A stretch of DNA of 50,791 nucleotides from the NCBI GenBank assembly GCA_017645785.1, contig JAGCNW010000043.1, positions 1 through 50,791 on the forward strand. Direction: 5' to 3'. This document shows, in pieces, positions 30,470-38,401 of this stretch; the first letter of the stretch is position 1, and each line of letters opens with the position of its first letter. This stretch comes from Treponema sp. (GTDB lineage Bacteria; Spirochaetota; Spirochaetia; Treponematales; Treponemataceae). The position numbers and the translations under genes were made by a program. The notes below the pieces were generated by a model. That model saw only the letters and a program-made list of their open reading frames with translations. It had not been told where the DNA came from and did no database searches.

Positions 30470-31744
30470 ATGAAGCTTAACACAAAATGCGTTCAGGCGG
30501 GCTACACGCCCAAAAACGGAGAGCCGCGCCAAATCCCAATCGTTCAGTCAACGACTTTTAAATACGACACAAGCGAGGACATGGGTGCCTTGTTTGACTT
30601 GGAAGCGTCGGGATATTTTTATTCGCGTTTGCAAAATCCCACTTGCGACTTTGTGGCCGCAAAGATAGCCGCCTTGGAAGGAGGCGCCGCGGCGATGCTC
30701 ACTTCAAGCGGCCAGGCGGCAAACTTTTTTGCCATGTTCAACATTTGCGAAAACGGCGGCCACATCGTTTCTTCATCCTCAATCTATGGCGGAACCTTCA
30801 ACTTGATCAGCGTCACGATGGCCAAGATGGGAATCCAAACCACTTTCGTTTCGCCCGACGCCAGCGAGGAAGAGCTTTCCGCCGCCTTTAGGCCAAACAC
30901 AAAGGCGCTTTTTGGCGAGACAATAGCGAATCCCGCGCTCACTGTTTTGGACATAGAAAAATTCGCGCGCGTAGCCCACGCGCATGGCGTTCCGCTTATC
31001 GTTGACAACACCTTTCCGACGCCGGTTCATTGCCGCCCGATAGAGTGGGGCGCGGACATCGTGACCCATTCCACGACAAAGTACATGGACGGCCACGGCT
31101 CTTGCGTTGGCGGAACGATTGTAGACAGCGGAAAATTTGACTGGCTTTCGCACGCCGACAAATTCCCCGGACTCTGCGAGCCTGACGAGTCCTACCACGG
31201 AATCGCCTACGCAAAAAAGTTTGGGCAGGCGGGCGCCTTTATAACAAAGGCGACGGCGCAATTGATGCGAGACTTTGGATGCAGCCAATCCCCGCAAAGC
31301 GCCTTTATCCTTAACCTTGGCTTGGAGTCCTTGCACGTGCGCATGGCCCGCCACGCGGAAAACGGCCAAGCCGTCGCCGAATTTTTGTCTTCAAGCGACA
31401 AGGTGGCCGCGGTGAACTATTCCGGTTTGCCCGGCGACAAGTATCACGCGCTCGCCCAAAAGTATTTGCCCAAAGGAGGCTGCGGCGTAGTAAGTTTTGA
31501 GCTTAAGGGCGGACGTGAAGCCGCCGGAAAGTTTATGAAGGCTCTTAAAGTATTCGCCATCGAAACTCATGTGGCCGACGCGCGCTCTTGCTGCCTAAAT
31601 CCGGCGACAAGCACCCACCGTCAAATGACCGACGAGCAGCTTGCCGCCGCCGGAATCCCAGCCGGCCTCATCCGCCTTTCGTGCGGCCTGGAAGACAAGG
31701 AAGACTTGGTTGCCGACCTTAAGCAGGCGCTTGAGGCGGTGTGA
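30470..31744 (+). CDS. metY: O-acetylhomoserine sulfhydrylase / aminocarboxypropyltransferase
   Basis: 424 residues, a PLP enzyme of the Cys/Met metabolism family, in the longer MetY subgroup. It makes homocysteine from O-acetylhomoserine and sulfide (or methionine with methanethiol). Seen: PIVQSTTFKYDTSEDMGALF, SRLQNPTCDFVAAKIAALEGG, SSGQAANFF, IVDNTFPTP, and K204 in HSTTKYMDGHG, the Schiff-base lysine. GGAGG lies 8 nt before the ATG at 30470; an in-frame upstream codon lies in the preceding terminator. No methionine-related riboswitch was seen in the short region between terminator and gene. Confidence 0.93.
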   Translation: MKLNTKCVQAGYTPKNGEPRQIPIVQSTTFKYDTSEDMGALFDLEASGYFYSRLQNPTCDFVAAKIAALEGGAAAMLTSSGQAANFFAMFNICENGGHIVSSSSIYGGTFNLISVTMAKMGIQTTFVSPDASEEELSAAFRPNTKALFGETIANPALTVLDIEKFARVAHAHGVPLIVDNTFPTPVHCRPIEWGADIVTHSTTKYMDGHGSCVGGTIVDSGKFDWLSHADKFPGLCEPDESYHGIAYAKKFGQAGAFITKATAQLMRDFGCSQSPQSAFILNLGLESLHVRMARHAENGQAVAEFLSSSDKVAAVNYSGLPGDKYHALAQKYLPKGGCGVVSFELKGGREAAGKFMKALKVFAIETHVADARSCCLNPATSTHRQMTDEQLAAAGIPAGLIRLSCGLEDKEDLVADLKQALEAV

Positions 31745-31756
31745 CGCGGCTTGACC

Positions 31757-31786
31757 TTGCAAAAATCGCGTCGATAGCGCTACAAT
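31757..31786 (+). promoter_or_regulatory. Promoter of nudC (leaderless type)
   Basis: -35 TTGCAA (31757-31762), 18-bp spacer ending AGCGC, -10 TACAAT (31781-31786), then 6 nt to the ATG at 31793. Confidence 0.6.
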
Positions 31787-31792
31787 AACTAT

Positions 31793-32635
31793 ATGCCCAT
31801 ACTAGACCAATCCAACGGCGCGGAATTTGATAACGCCCAAAACGCCGTGTCCGCGCGATATATTTTTTGCGACAGGGAAATTCTCCTTGTCGACGGAAAG
31901 CTTCCCGACAGAAATTTTTACGACGCCTTTGTCGCCGCGCAAATAGAGGCGGCTAACCTTGACCGCGCCATTGTAGAGCTTCCGCAAAATTACGCCGCCG
32001 CGAAAATCGTCGCGCGTCCTGGTCTTGCAAACACATTTGGCGATGGCGGCGCGCCTCTTGGACAACAATGCGCCTTTGTTCCCCTGCGCGAGTTCTGCTA
32101 CAAAAATTCTGCGCTCGCGCCAGCCGCCTTGCGCGCCAAGGGCGTCTTGTTTTGGCGCGACACATACCGCCACTGCCCCAAGTGCGGCGCGGCCTTTGAG
32201 AACGACAAAAAAGAAAGCGCGCTAAACTGCCCCGCGTGCTCCTTTAAGCTTTATCCGCGCATCGAGCCGTGCGTAATCGTATTGATAAGCCGCGGCGACG
32301 AAATCCTTTTGGTAAAGAACAAGCGCGCCAGCCGGGACTTTTATTCCTGCATAGCGGGCTTTATGGAGCTGGGTGAGTCCGCGGTCGAAGCGGTCAGGCG
32401 CGAAGTTAAGGAAGAAGTTGGCCTTGAAATAAAAAACATAAAGGCCGTCGGAAGCCAAAGCTGGCCCTTCCCGGACCAGTTGATGCTGGCCTTTACGGCG
32501 GACTGGCAAAGCGGCGACTTGGTCTTGCAAGAAGAAGAAATCGCCGAAGCGCGCTGGTTCAAGCGCGACGCGCTTCCGCCCTTGGAAATGATTCGCGGCT
32601 CCGTCGCGTGGAATTTAATTAACGGAAAGTTTTAA
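31793..32635 (+). CDS. nudC: NADH pyrophosphatase (NAD-cap hydrolase)
   Basis: 280 residues. It hydrolyses NAD(H) to NMN(H) and AMP, and in known cases removes NAD caps from RNA. Order: N-terminal domain, a zinc ribbon (HCPKCGAAF...LNCPACSF), then the Nudix fold with the complete box GFMELGESAVEAVRREVKEEVGL, followed by the NudC-specific SQSWPFPDQLMLAF. No Shine-Dalgarno; the -10 ends 6 nt before ATG. A GNAT gene follows after 29 nt on the same strand, probably in the same transcript. Confidence 0.93.
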   Translation: MPILDQSNGAEFDNAQNAVSARYIFCDREILLVDGKLPDRNFYDAFVAAQIEAANLDRAIVELPQNYAAAKIVARPGLANTFGDGGAPLGQQCAFVPLREFCYKNSALAPAALRAKGVLFWRDTYRHCPKCGAAFENDKKESALNCPACSFKLYPRIEPCVIVLISRGDEILLVKNKRASRDFYSCIAGFMELGESAVEAVRREVKEEVGLEIKNIKAVGSQSWPFPDQLMLAFTADWQSGDLVLQEEEIAEARWFKRDALPPLEMIRGSVAWNLINGKF

Positions 32636-32664
32636 GCGCGAAAACAACTAAGAAGGGATAGACT

Positions 32665-33114
32665 ATGGAAATTCGTGAATTGAACGAAGGTGATTTGGAG
32701 TCGCTGGTAAAATTGTACGAGCAGCTTGACGGCTCAAACGAAGGCTTTACGGCAAAAGCCGCGCGCGCGGTTTGGAAAAGCGAAATCGAGGGCAACAAAA
32801 ACATAAAATATTTTGGCGCGATTGAGGACAGAAAAGTCGTTTCAACTTGCTTTTGTCTTATAATCCCAAATCTTACGCGGCTTGGAAGCTCGGCTTGCTT
32901 TGTCGAGAACGTCGTTACCGACAAGGATCATAGGGGACAGGGGCTTGGCAAAAAAATCATGGAAAGGGCGATTGCCTTTGCACGCGAAAGAGACTGCTAC
33001 AAAGTGATTTTGGAAAGCGCGAGCTATAGAAAAGAAGCCCATCAGTTCTACAGGAATCTTGGCTTTGACGGCGATGCCAAAAAAGCGTTCATAATGAAGC
33101 TTAAGGATTACTAG
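32665..33114 (+). CDS. GNAT-family N-acetyltransferase
   Basis: 149 residues, a single GNAT domain. Seen: MEIRELNEGDLESLVKLYEQ at the N-terminus, ENVVTDKDHRGQGLGKKIM with the acetyl-CoA pyrophosphate loop RGQGLG, and ILESASYRKEAHQFYRNLGF near the end. It transfers an acetyl group from acetyl-CoA to an amine; the acceptor is not predictable. AAGGGA lies about 7 nt before the ATG. It likely shares the nudC promoter. It converges with the esterase gene, 34 nt apart, with no terminator. Confidence 0.87.
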   Translation: MEIRELNEGDLESLVKLYEQLDGSNEGFTAKAARAVWKSEIEGNKNIKYFGAIEDRKVVSTCFCLIIPNLTRLGSSACFVENVVTDKDHRGQGLGKKIMERAIAFARERDCYKVILESASYRKEAHQFYRNLGFDGDAKKAFIMKLKDY

Positions 33115-33148
33115 AAAAGCGATGACAAGACGAGTTTAATGCCGCCAC

Positions 33149-34021
33149 TTATTCTTCCAGCGCCTCGCGCAGCCAGCCTGTGATTCCTTGCGGCAGGCTG
33201 GGGTCCATCGGCTTTCCGTCGTCGTACATCAAGTTGCAGTGCATCGGATTGACAAGACAGTGCTGGCCCATTTCCATTCCAAAGTTGATTGACGCGATTC
33301 CGCCGTCGCCGTTGCAAACCCATTCTGGGGTAAAGACTCGGCTTCCTTTCATTTTGCTTATGCGGTCAAGGCGGGGCGCTATGTCTTTTTCAAAGTCCAC
33401 AAGCTCGTCATGCTTTCCGATTGCAAAGAAGATTTTTATTCCGTTCCGCTCGTAGAGGTCTAGTGTCGCGTCGTCGGGAATGTGGCCGCCTCCGATTGGA
33501 ACGATGATGTCAAAAAAATCGGGGTAGGCCGCGGCCAGCTTAAAGCACATTGTTGCGCCGCTGGAATTTCCGTAGAGGACTTTTTTGGAGACGCGTCCGG
33601 CCGCGCGCGTTTTTTCAAAATCGCAAACCAGGTCGCGGACGCGCGGAAGGTATGAGTCGTCCCAACTGTCCACGCATTGCCCTTGCTCGTCGCGGCGTTC
33701 GGCCGCAAGCGGAACGAGTATGTACGCGCCGCCAAGCGCTTTTTGATATTCCTCTTTTGAATAGAATTCCGCGCCGGCGTAGTTTATGCATACGTCGCCT
33801 TCAAGCGCGTTTCCGTAGCCGTGCATAAAAATCAAGACAGGATATTTTTTGTCCTTGGCCCAGCCGTGTTCAGTCGGATCGTAAAACCAATAGTCCATGC
33901 CGTCAAAATTTTCTTTGTGAAAGCGGTCAAAGTATTCGCCAACCTTGTAGGTCGGCGCGTAAGAAATGAACGCTCCTTTTGGCATCTGCTCCGCCCAAGG
34001 CGGCAAAATCCTTTCGCTCAT
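33149..34021 (-). CDS. Alpha/beta-hydrolase (esterase/feruloyl-esterase-like)
   Basis: 290 residues with the alpha/beta-hydrolase pattern: VLIFMHGYGNALEGD (oxyanion-hole region), nucleophile Ser in LYGNSSGATMCF, Asp in GKHDELVDFE and His in MGQHCLVN. It has no signal peptide and is probably cytoplasmic. Similar proteins are annotated as esterases or polyhydroxybutyrate depolymerase-like. AGGAGG is 6 nt before the ATG. It lies 11 nt downstream of the second exporter permease gene, so it is the last gene of that operon; it may act on the exported compound or be a resistance enzyme, which is inference. Confidence 0.78.
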   Translation of the reverse strand: MSERILPPWAEQMPKGAFISYAPTYKVGEYFDRFHKENFDGMDYWFYDPTEHGWAKDKKYPVLIFMHGYGNALEGDVCINYAGAEFYSKEEYQKALGGAYILVPLAAERRDEQGQCVDSWDDSYLPRVRDLVCDFEKTRAAGRVSKKVLYGNSSGATMCFKLAAAYPDFFDIIVPIGGGHIPDDATLDLYERNGIKIFFAIGKHDELVDFEKDIAPRLDRISKMKGSRVFTPEWVCNGDGGIASINFGMEMGQHCLVNPMHCNLMYDDGKPMDPSLPQGITGWLREALEE

Positions 34022-34032
34022 TTTTAGTCCTC

Positions 34033-34845
34033 CTATGCGCCTGCACTGTTATAATGTTTTAAGCCATATTTCCAAAAAGCGCAAGAAGCCGTTCCCGCGA
34101 TTAGCGCGACAAGGGGAGCGGCAAAGCGCAAGGCCGGGAATGGCACGTCCTTTCCCAAAAGCAGCGCGACCGGGTAAAAGCCCGTAAAGGCGTAGGGCAC
34201 AATAAAGGTCAAAAGCGTTTGCATTCCCTTGGAGTAAATTCCAATCGGGTAGTCGGTGTAGTTTTTTAGGCCGTAATTGTTGTCTGTCAAAAGCGTCACG
34301 ATTTCGTCGCCCTTTATCGCCCAAAAACTGATTGTTCCGGTAAAGATTGTGATTGAAGAAAAAATCACAAGGGCGCTGGCCATGTTGAGCGCGTAAAACA
34401 AAAGCGACGCGGCCGTCCAGCTTATGTTCAACTGTCTCATGCTGTAAATCCAAAAGAAGGCGGCGAAGCCCAGTCGCGGAAGAAATGTGTACTCAAACTG
34501 CTGCAAGACCAAGTACAAAAGCGGATTGATCGGCCTCGTCAAATACAAGTCAAACTTTCCGGTGCGGACAAGCTCGCCCATTTGCTTCATCGGCTTCCAA
34601 AACAAAAAGCAGCTGAGGCTGTAGGTAAGCCAGCTGGTCGTGAACATGAACAAAACTTCGTCGCGGCTCCAGCCCGCTATTCCGTCAAAGTTGTGGAATA
34701 TTACCATAAAGCCCGCGATGTACACGCCGATTAAAATTATGTTCGCGACCATCTCGAACAAGAGCGCGCAATGGTAGGCCATCTTTGACTTTACGTATAT
34801 CGCGACAAAATGCTTGTACATCTTGAACAAATTCTTAGCGCTCAT
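34033..34845 (-). CDS. ABC-2 type exporter permease, second subunit
   Basis: 270 residues with six hydrophobic helices. It resembles the ABC-2 permeases paired with drug/antibiotic-type ATPases (COG3694-like): MAYHCALLFEMVANIILIGVY at the N-terminus, MGELVRTGKFDLYLTRPINPL in the cytoplasmic loop, and a C-terminal PYAFTGFYPVALLLGK. AGGGGGG just upstream supports ATG 34845, 1 nt after the first permease stop. Forms a heterodimeric channel with it. Confidence 0.82.
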   Translation of the reverse strand: MSAKNLFKMYKHFVAIYVKSKMAYHCALLFEMVANIILIGVYIAGFMVIFHNFDGIAGWSRDEVLFMFTTSWLTYSLSCFLFWKPMKQMGELVRTGKFDLYLTRPINPLLYLVLQQFEYTFLPRLGFAAFFWIYSMRQLNISWTAASLLFYALNMASALVIFSSITIFTGTISFWAIKGDEIVTLLTDNNYGLKNYTDYPIGIYSKGMQTLLTFIVPYAFTGFYPVALLLGKDVPFPALRFAAPLVALIAGTASCAFWKYGLKHYNSAGA

Positions 34846-34846
34846 A

Positions 34847-35638
34847 TCAGCCCCCCTGTACGACAAGTTTCTTTGTTCCGACCGCCCACGTTATTTTCAC
34901 AAGGCCGAACAAAAGCAAAAGCCAAAAAATCTGGACAGCCAGTTTTGCGTAAATCGTCTTTGCGTCCATCGGGCTTGTTATTATCGTCACGGGAATTTCG
35001 TACATCGCCCGGAAGGGCAAAAAGGCGTTGAGCGTTTTTAGAAAGTCCGGGAACATCGCGCATGGAATCCACGAGCCCGAAAGCAATTTGTAAAAGGCTC
35101 CCATCAACATGTTGAGCGGCCAAGTGACGATAAGCCAAAAGGCCATCAAGCCGATGACAAGCGAATACAAAAATTGTATCGCGTACGAAAGCAAAACCGA
35201 CGCGGCCGCAAAGGGAAGCTGTTCCGCGCAAACAAGCGGCATCCTAAAAAAGAGCGCTGCTGCGATTGCCAGCGGAAGACAGCAAGACAAAAATCGCACT
35301 ACACTCGCTCCGACGTGCTTGGCGAACACAAGCGCGTTAAAGTTTATCGGCCTTATAAGCTGAACGGCAATGTCGCCCGTGTGGATTTGTTCGTTTATCC
35401 ACAAAATCGCGTCGCACTCCATAAAGCTAGAGATGATTGTTGCCACAATCACGTAGCGCAAGGTTCCTTCCTTTGTCATCGCAAGCGGAACTTTTGCCTG
35501 CGACATAAAGAGCGCGGACCACAAGCAGTACTGCATGTAAAGGTAGACGACCTTTGACAAAAAGCCCGCCCAAATTGAGCTCTTGTATGCGACGCGCTCC
35601 TTTATTCCAATTATTATGTAATCAAGATACTTGCGCAT
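34847..35638 (-). CDS. ABC-2 type exporter permease, first subunit
   Basis: 263 residues with six membrane helices, related to COG4587-type permeases: KERVAYKSSIWAGFLSKVVYLYMQYCLW at the N-terminus, INEQIHTGDIAVQLIRPINF in the loop shared with its partner, and a C-terminal NAFLPFRAMYEIPVTII. It overlaps the ATPase gene by 17 nt; GAGGTG is 4 nt before its ATG. Both permease loops keep the (Q/Y)LxRPIN motif that contacts the ATPase. Confidence 0.82.
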   Translation of the reverse strand: MRKYLDYIIIGIKERVAYKSSIWAGFLSKVVYLYMQYCLWSALFMSQAKVPLAMTKEGTLRYVIVATIISSFMECDAILWINEQIHTGDIAVQLIRPINFNALVFAKHVGASVVRFLSCCLPLAIAAALFFRMPLVCAEQLPFAAASVLLSYAIQFLYSLVIGLMAFWLIVTWPLNMLMGAFYKLLSGSWIPCAMFPDFLKTLNAFLPFRAMYEIPVTIITSPMDAKTIYAKLAVQIFWLLLLFGLVKITWAVGTKKLVVQGG

Positions 35639-36404
35639 TGTTCACCTCTTCTTGTCTGATGATTCCGTTCAAATAAATCTTCTTGATGATTTCCTCAAGG
35701 TCTGTCGTCTTGTACAGCGCCTTGAGTTCCGTCAAGTTTCCGTCGTAAAGCAAAACGCCCTTGTCGATTACCATCATTTTTTCGCAGAGCGTTTCAATGT
35801 CCGAAACGTCGTGGGTTGTCAAAATGACGGTCGTCTTTCGCTCCTTGTTGACTTGCAAAATAAAGTTTCGGATTCGTTCCTTGGAAAGGACGTCGATTCC
35901 GATTGTCGGTTCGTCCAAGAACAAAATCTCCGGGTTGTGGAGGAGCGACGCCGCAAGGTCAGCCTTCATTCTTTGGCCAAGGCTCAAAAGCCTGGGCGGC
36001 TGGTTTATGAATTCGTCAAGGCCGAGAATGTCGGTGAACATTTCCATGTTGCGCTTGTAGTCCGAATCGGGAACGCCGTACATGTCCTTAAAGAGCTTTA
36101 GCGTGTCCAAGACCGGAATGTCCCAGCACAAAACGCTCTTTTGTCCGAATACCGTTCCGATTTTGAGCATTATCTTTTTACGGTCCTTTGGGTAGGCCAA
36201 GCCGTTTATGCTGACGCTTCCGCCGTCGGGCGTGAGAATGCCGGTGAGCATTTTTATCGTCGTGGACTTTCCCGCGCCGTTGGGGCCCACAAAGGCCGTG
36301 ATTTGTCCGTCCGGGATTTCAAACGAAACCTTGTCCACGGCGGTCTTGAAGGACTTTTTCTTTAGCCTGTAAATTTTTGTCAAATTGTTTGCGATTACGC
36401 TCAT
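35622..36404 (-). CDS. ABC exporter ATPase (ABC-2 system)
   Basis: 260 residues. Walker A GPNGAGKST, signature LSLGQRMKADLA, Walker B EILFLDEPTIGID and switch His in ILTTHD are intact. It is of the subclass that works with ABC-2 permeases in export or resistance. The start at 36404 has GGAGG 11 nt upstream; the longer frame to 36455 crosses the promoter. First gene of the operon ATPase-permease-permease-esterase, divergent from the LysR gene. Confidence 0.88.
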   Translation of the reverse strand: MSVIANNLTKIYRLKKKSFKTAVDKVSFEIPDGQITAFVGPNGAGKSTTIKMLTGILTPDGGSVSINGLAYPKDRKKIMLKIGTVFGQKSVLCWDIPVLDTLKLFKDMYGVPDSDYKRNMEMFTDILGLDEFINQPPRLLSLGQRMKADLAASLLHNPEILFLDEPTIGIDVLSKERIRNFILQVNKERKTTVILTTHDVSDIETLCEKMMVIDKGVLLYDGNLTELKALYKTTDLEEIIKKIYLNGIIRQEEVNNAQVS

Positions 36405-36434
36405 TTTTGCTTGAACCTCCGTTTGTTTTTCTGT

Positions 36435-36463
36435 ATAATAGCGAAAAATTAACAATTAGTAAA
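36435..36463 (-). promoter_or_regulatory. Promoter of the exporter operon
   Basis: -10 TATTAT (36435-36440) preceded by CGC, 17-bp spacer, -35 TTTACT (36458-36463). The -35 lies 4 bp from the LysR-type palindrome, a spacing suited to activation. Confidence 0.5.
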
Positions 36464-36467
36464 ATGA

Positions 36468-36487
36468 ATTATTCCGAATGGAGTAAT
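36468..36487. promoter_or_regulatory. LysR-type operator between exporter operon and regulator
   Basis: ATTATTCC-gaat-GGAGTAAT, an 8-bp inverted repeat with one mismatch and a 4-bp centre, containing the T-N11-A pattern of LysR boxes. It covers the likely -35 of the lysR gene (TTCCGA, 36472-36477) and sits just upstream of the exporter -35. Confidence 0.65.
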
Positions 36488-36494
36488 CGAAAAA

Positions 36495-36500
36495 TATAAT
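36495..36500 (+). promoter_or_regulatory. -10 element of the LysR gene
   Basis: Perfect TATAAT; the corresponding -35 (TTCCGA, 17 bp upstream) lies within the palindrome, which predicts autorepression. The leader is about 80 nt. Confidence 0.55.
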
Positions 36501-36585
36501 GATAAAAAGACCGAAAATGCTGCGGCCTTTTGGGGCGGCCAGAGTTTTTGGCTTGTCAAGATTTTTAGGCGCAAAGGAGGCTGGT

Positions 36586-37470
36586 GTGAACATTTTTCAG
36601 TTGGAAACGTTTTTGAAAATCGCGGAGACAAAAAACTTCACCACGGCGGGAAACATTTTGGGCTACGCCCAGTCAACGGTGACGGCGCAAATAAAGGGCT
36701 TGGAAGACGAGTTGGGCTGCCTCTTGTTCGAGCGGCTTGGAAAGTCCATCGTCCTTACCGCGGAAGGCGAAAAGCTTTGCGGCTACGCCGAAAAAATGCT
36801 CCAGCTAAAGCGCGAAATTTTTTTGGAAGTTCCGCCCTCAAAGGAGCCTTGCGGAATCATAAAGCTTGGCGTTTCCGAGTCGATGTGCTACGACTTGCTT
36901 CCAAAAATTCTTTTAAAGTACCGCAAAAAGTACCCCAAGGTTGACATACAAATTTCGTTCATAAACCACGACACTTTTTCGCAAATGCTAAAAAACGGCG
37001 CCTTGGATTTGGTTTACACGCTAAACCCGATTATCGAGGAGGAAGGCCTTTTGCTTTTGCAAAAAAAGCGCGAAGAGCTTGCCTTTTTCGCAAATCCCAA
37101 CCATCCGCTTGCAAAGAAGGCGAGCGTAACCGAAAAAGACCTTGCGGACGTTCCCCTTTTGCTTACAGGGCATAACTGTAACTTTAGGCACATGCTTTTG
37201 GAAGACCTAAAGCGGAGCGGAATCGCTCCCCGCGTCGCGCTGGAAACTAGCAGCAAGGAAGTGCTAAAGCAGTTCGCGATCAACCAGTTGGGAGTCGCTT
37301 TTATGCCCGAGATGGCCGCTCGCGCCGAAGTCAAGGCAAAAAAACTAAAGCGCCTTGCTTGGAAGGGCGCCGACTTTGAGATTTATTCCCAGCTTATTGT
37401 CTGCAAGGACAAGCGCATCGGCGCCCCCATCGAGGCCCTAGAAAAAATGGTGATGGACAAGGACGCGTAA
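36586..37470 (+). CDS. LysR-family transcriptional regulator
   Basis: 294 residues from a GTG start. The N-terminal winged helix-turn-helix is clear (NIFQLETFLKIAETKNFTTA...SQSTVTAQIKGLE type: here AQSTVTAQIKGLEDELGCLLFERLG), followed by a LysR substrate-binding domain (from about residue 90, IIKLGVSESMCYDLLP). The GTG at 36586 is chosen because AAGGAGG lies 5 nt upstream and the HTH begins right after; the ATG at 36499 overlaps the -10 box. It is divergent from the exporter operon and the palindrome between them is its likely site. The inducer is unknown. Confidence 0.9.
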   Translation: MNIFQLETFLKIAETKNFTTAGNILGYAQSTVTAQIKGLEDELGCLLFERLGKSIVLTAEGEKLCGYAEKMLQLKREIFLEVPPSKEPCGIIKLGVSESMCYDLLPKILLKYRKKYPKVDIQISFINHDTFSQMLKNGALDLVYTLNPIIEEEGLLLLQKKREELAFFANPNHPLAKKASVTEKDLADVPLLLTGHNCNFRHMLLEDLKRSGIAPRVALETSSKEVLKQFAINQLGVAFMPEMAARAEVKAKKLKRLAWKGADFEIYSQLIVCKDKRIGAPIEALEKMVMDKDA

Positions 37471-37504
37471 AACGCTTGACATTTCCCGCAATAGCGCGTT
37501 TTGC

Positions 37505-37533
37505 TTGCAAATAAGCTAAATAAGCGCTATAAT
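37505..37533 (+). promoter_or_regulatory. Promoter of the SDR gene
   Basis: -35 TTGCAA (37505-37510), 17-bp spacer ending AGCGC, -10 TATAAT (37528-37533). Confidence 0.75.
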
Positions 37534-37570
37534 AATTACATTCATTTGAAAAAGCGGCAGGGAAAGCAAA

Positions 37571-38353
37571 ATGAGCGGCAGCGCAAGGCGAATAGCGATT
37601 GTTACTGGAGCGGCGGGCGGACTTGGAAAAGAGTTTGTCCGTCAAATTATAGACGACGTTGACGAAGTGTGGGCGATTGGAAGGAACGTCGCAAAGCTTG
37701 AAGGCTTGAAGTCCGAATTTGGCGCGAAGATCGTTCCGCTCCAAATGGACTTGTCCGACGCAAAATCCTTTTCAAAACTTAGCGACAAACTCAAATCGGA
37801 AGACAAAAAATCCGCGCTTCAAATTTCCTGGCTCATCAACAACGCGGGCGCCGGTCGCTTTGGACCGTCAAAAGACTTTACGACAGAAGAAATTTCCGTA
37901 AGTGTCACAACGCATTGCACAGCCATCGCCTCTATTTGCAACATTTGCATTCCCTACATGAAGGCCGGCGACCATCTTGTGAACGTTTCCTCGCAGTCGG
38001 CTTTTAGCCCGCTTCCTTACATGAACCTTTACGCGGCCACAAAGGCCTTTGTTTACAGCTACACCCGCGCGCTTGGAGAAGAGCTCCGCGAGTCGGGAAT
38101 CGTCGTCACCGCCGTTTGCCCTGGCTGGATTCAAACCGCGCTTTTGCCGGAAACCCTTAACGGCCGCAAGGTAAAATTCCCGCTGGTTGTCACCGCCGAC
38201 AAAGTTGCTGCGATGGCGATAAAAGACGCCCGGCGCGGAAAGCCGCTTTCGATTTATCGCTTTGCCGTCCGCCTGGTCGCTTGGCTCCAGCGCCACACTT
38301 CCAACGATTTTTCGGTGAAATTCTGGGCAAATTCCGTCAAAAAATACTTGTAA
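37571..38353 (+). CDS. Short-chain dehydrogenase/reductase
   Basis: 260 residues, a classical SDR. Seen: TGAAGGLGKEF (TGxxxGxG nucleotide-binding), LINNAGAGRFGP (NNAG), VNVSSQSAF (catalytic Ser) and Y154-A-A-T-K158. After the NNAG motif it resembles the DltE/YqjQ-type SDRs that have VCPGWIQTALL. NADP(H) is probable because of the Arg in IGRN after strand 2. The substrate is unknown. AGGGAAA precedes the ATG by 6 nt, a promoter is upstream, and it is separate from the following purE gene, which has its own promoter. Confidence 0.88.
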   Translation: MSGSARRIAIVTGAAGGLGKEFVRQIIDDVDEVWAIGRNVAKLEGLKSEFGAKIVPLQMDLSDAKSFSKLSDKLKSEDKKSALQISWLINNAGAGRFGPSKDFTTEEISVSVTTHCTAIASICNICIPYMKAGDHLVNVSSQSAFSPLPYMNLYAATKAFVYSYTRALGEELRESGIVVTAVCPGWIQTALLPETLNGRKVKFPLVVTADKVAAMAIKDARRGKPLSIYRFAVRLVAWLQRHTSNDFSVKFWANSVKKYL

Positions 38354-38366
38354 AAAACGGCTGTAC

Positions 38367-38395
38367 TTGATTTTAAAGTCCAAATCTGATAATAT
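38367..38395 (+). promoter_or_regulatory. Promoter of the pur cluster (leaderless type)
   Basis: -35 TTGATT (38367-38372), 17-bp spacer, -10 TAATAT (38390-38395), then 6 nt to the purE ATG at 38402. No purine riboswitch or PurR-type palindrome fits in this space. Confidence 0.55.
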
Positions 38396-38401
38396 CCTTT
38401 T

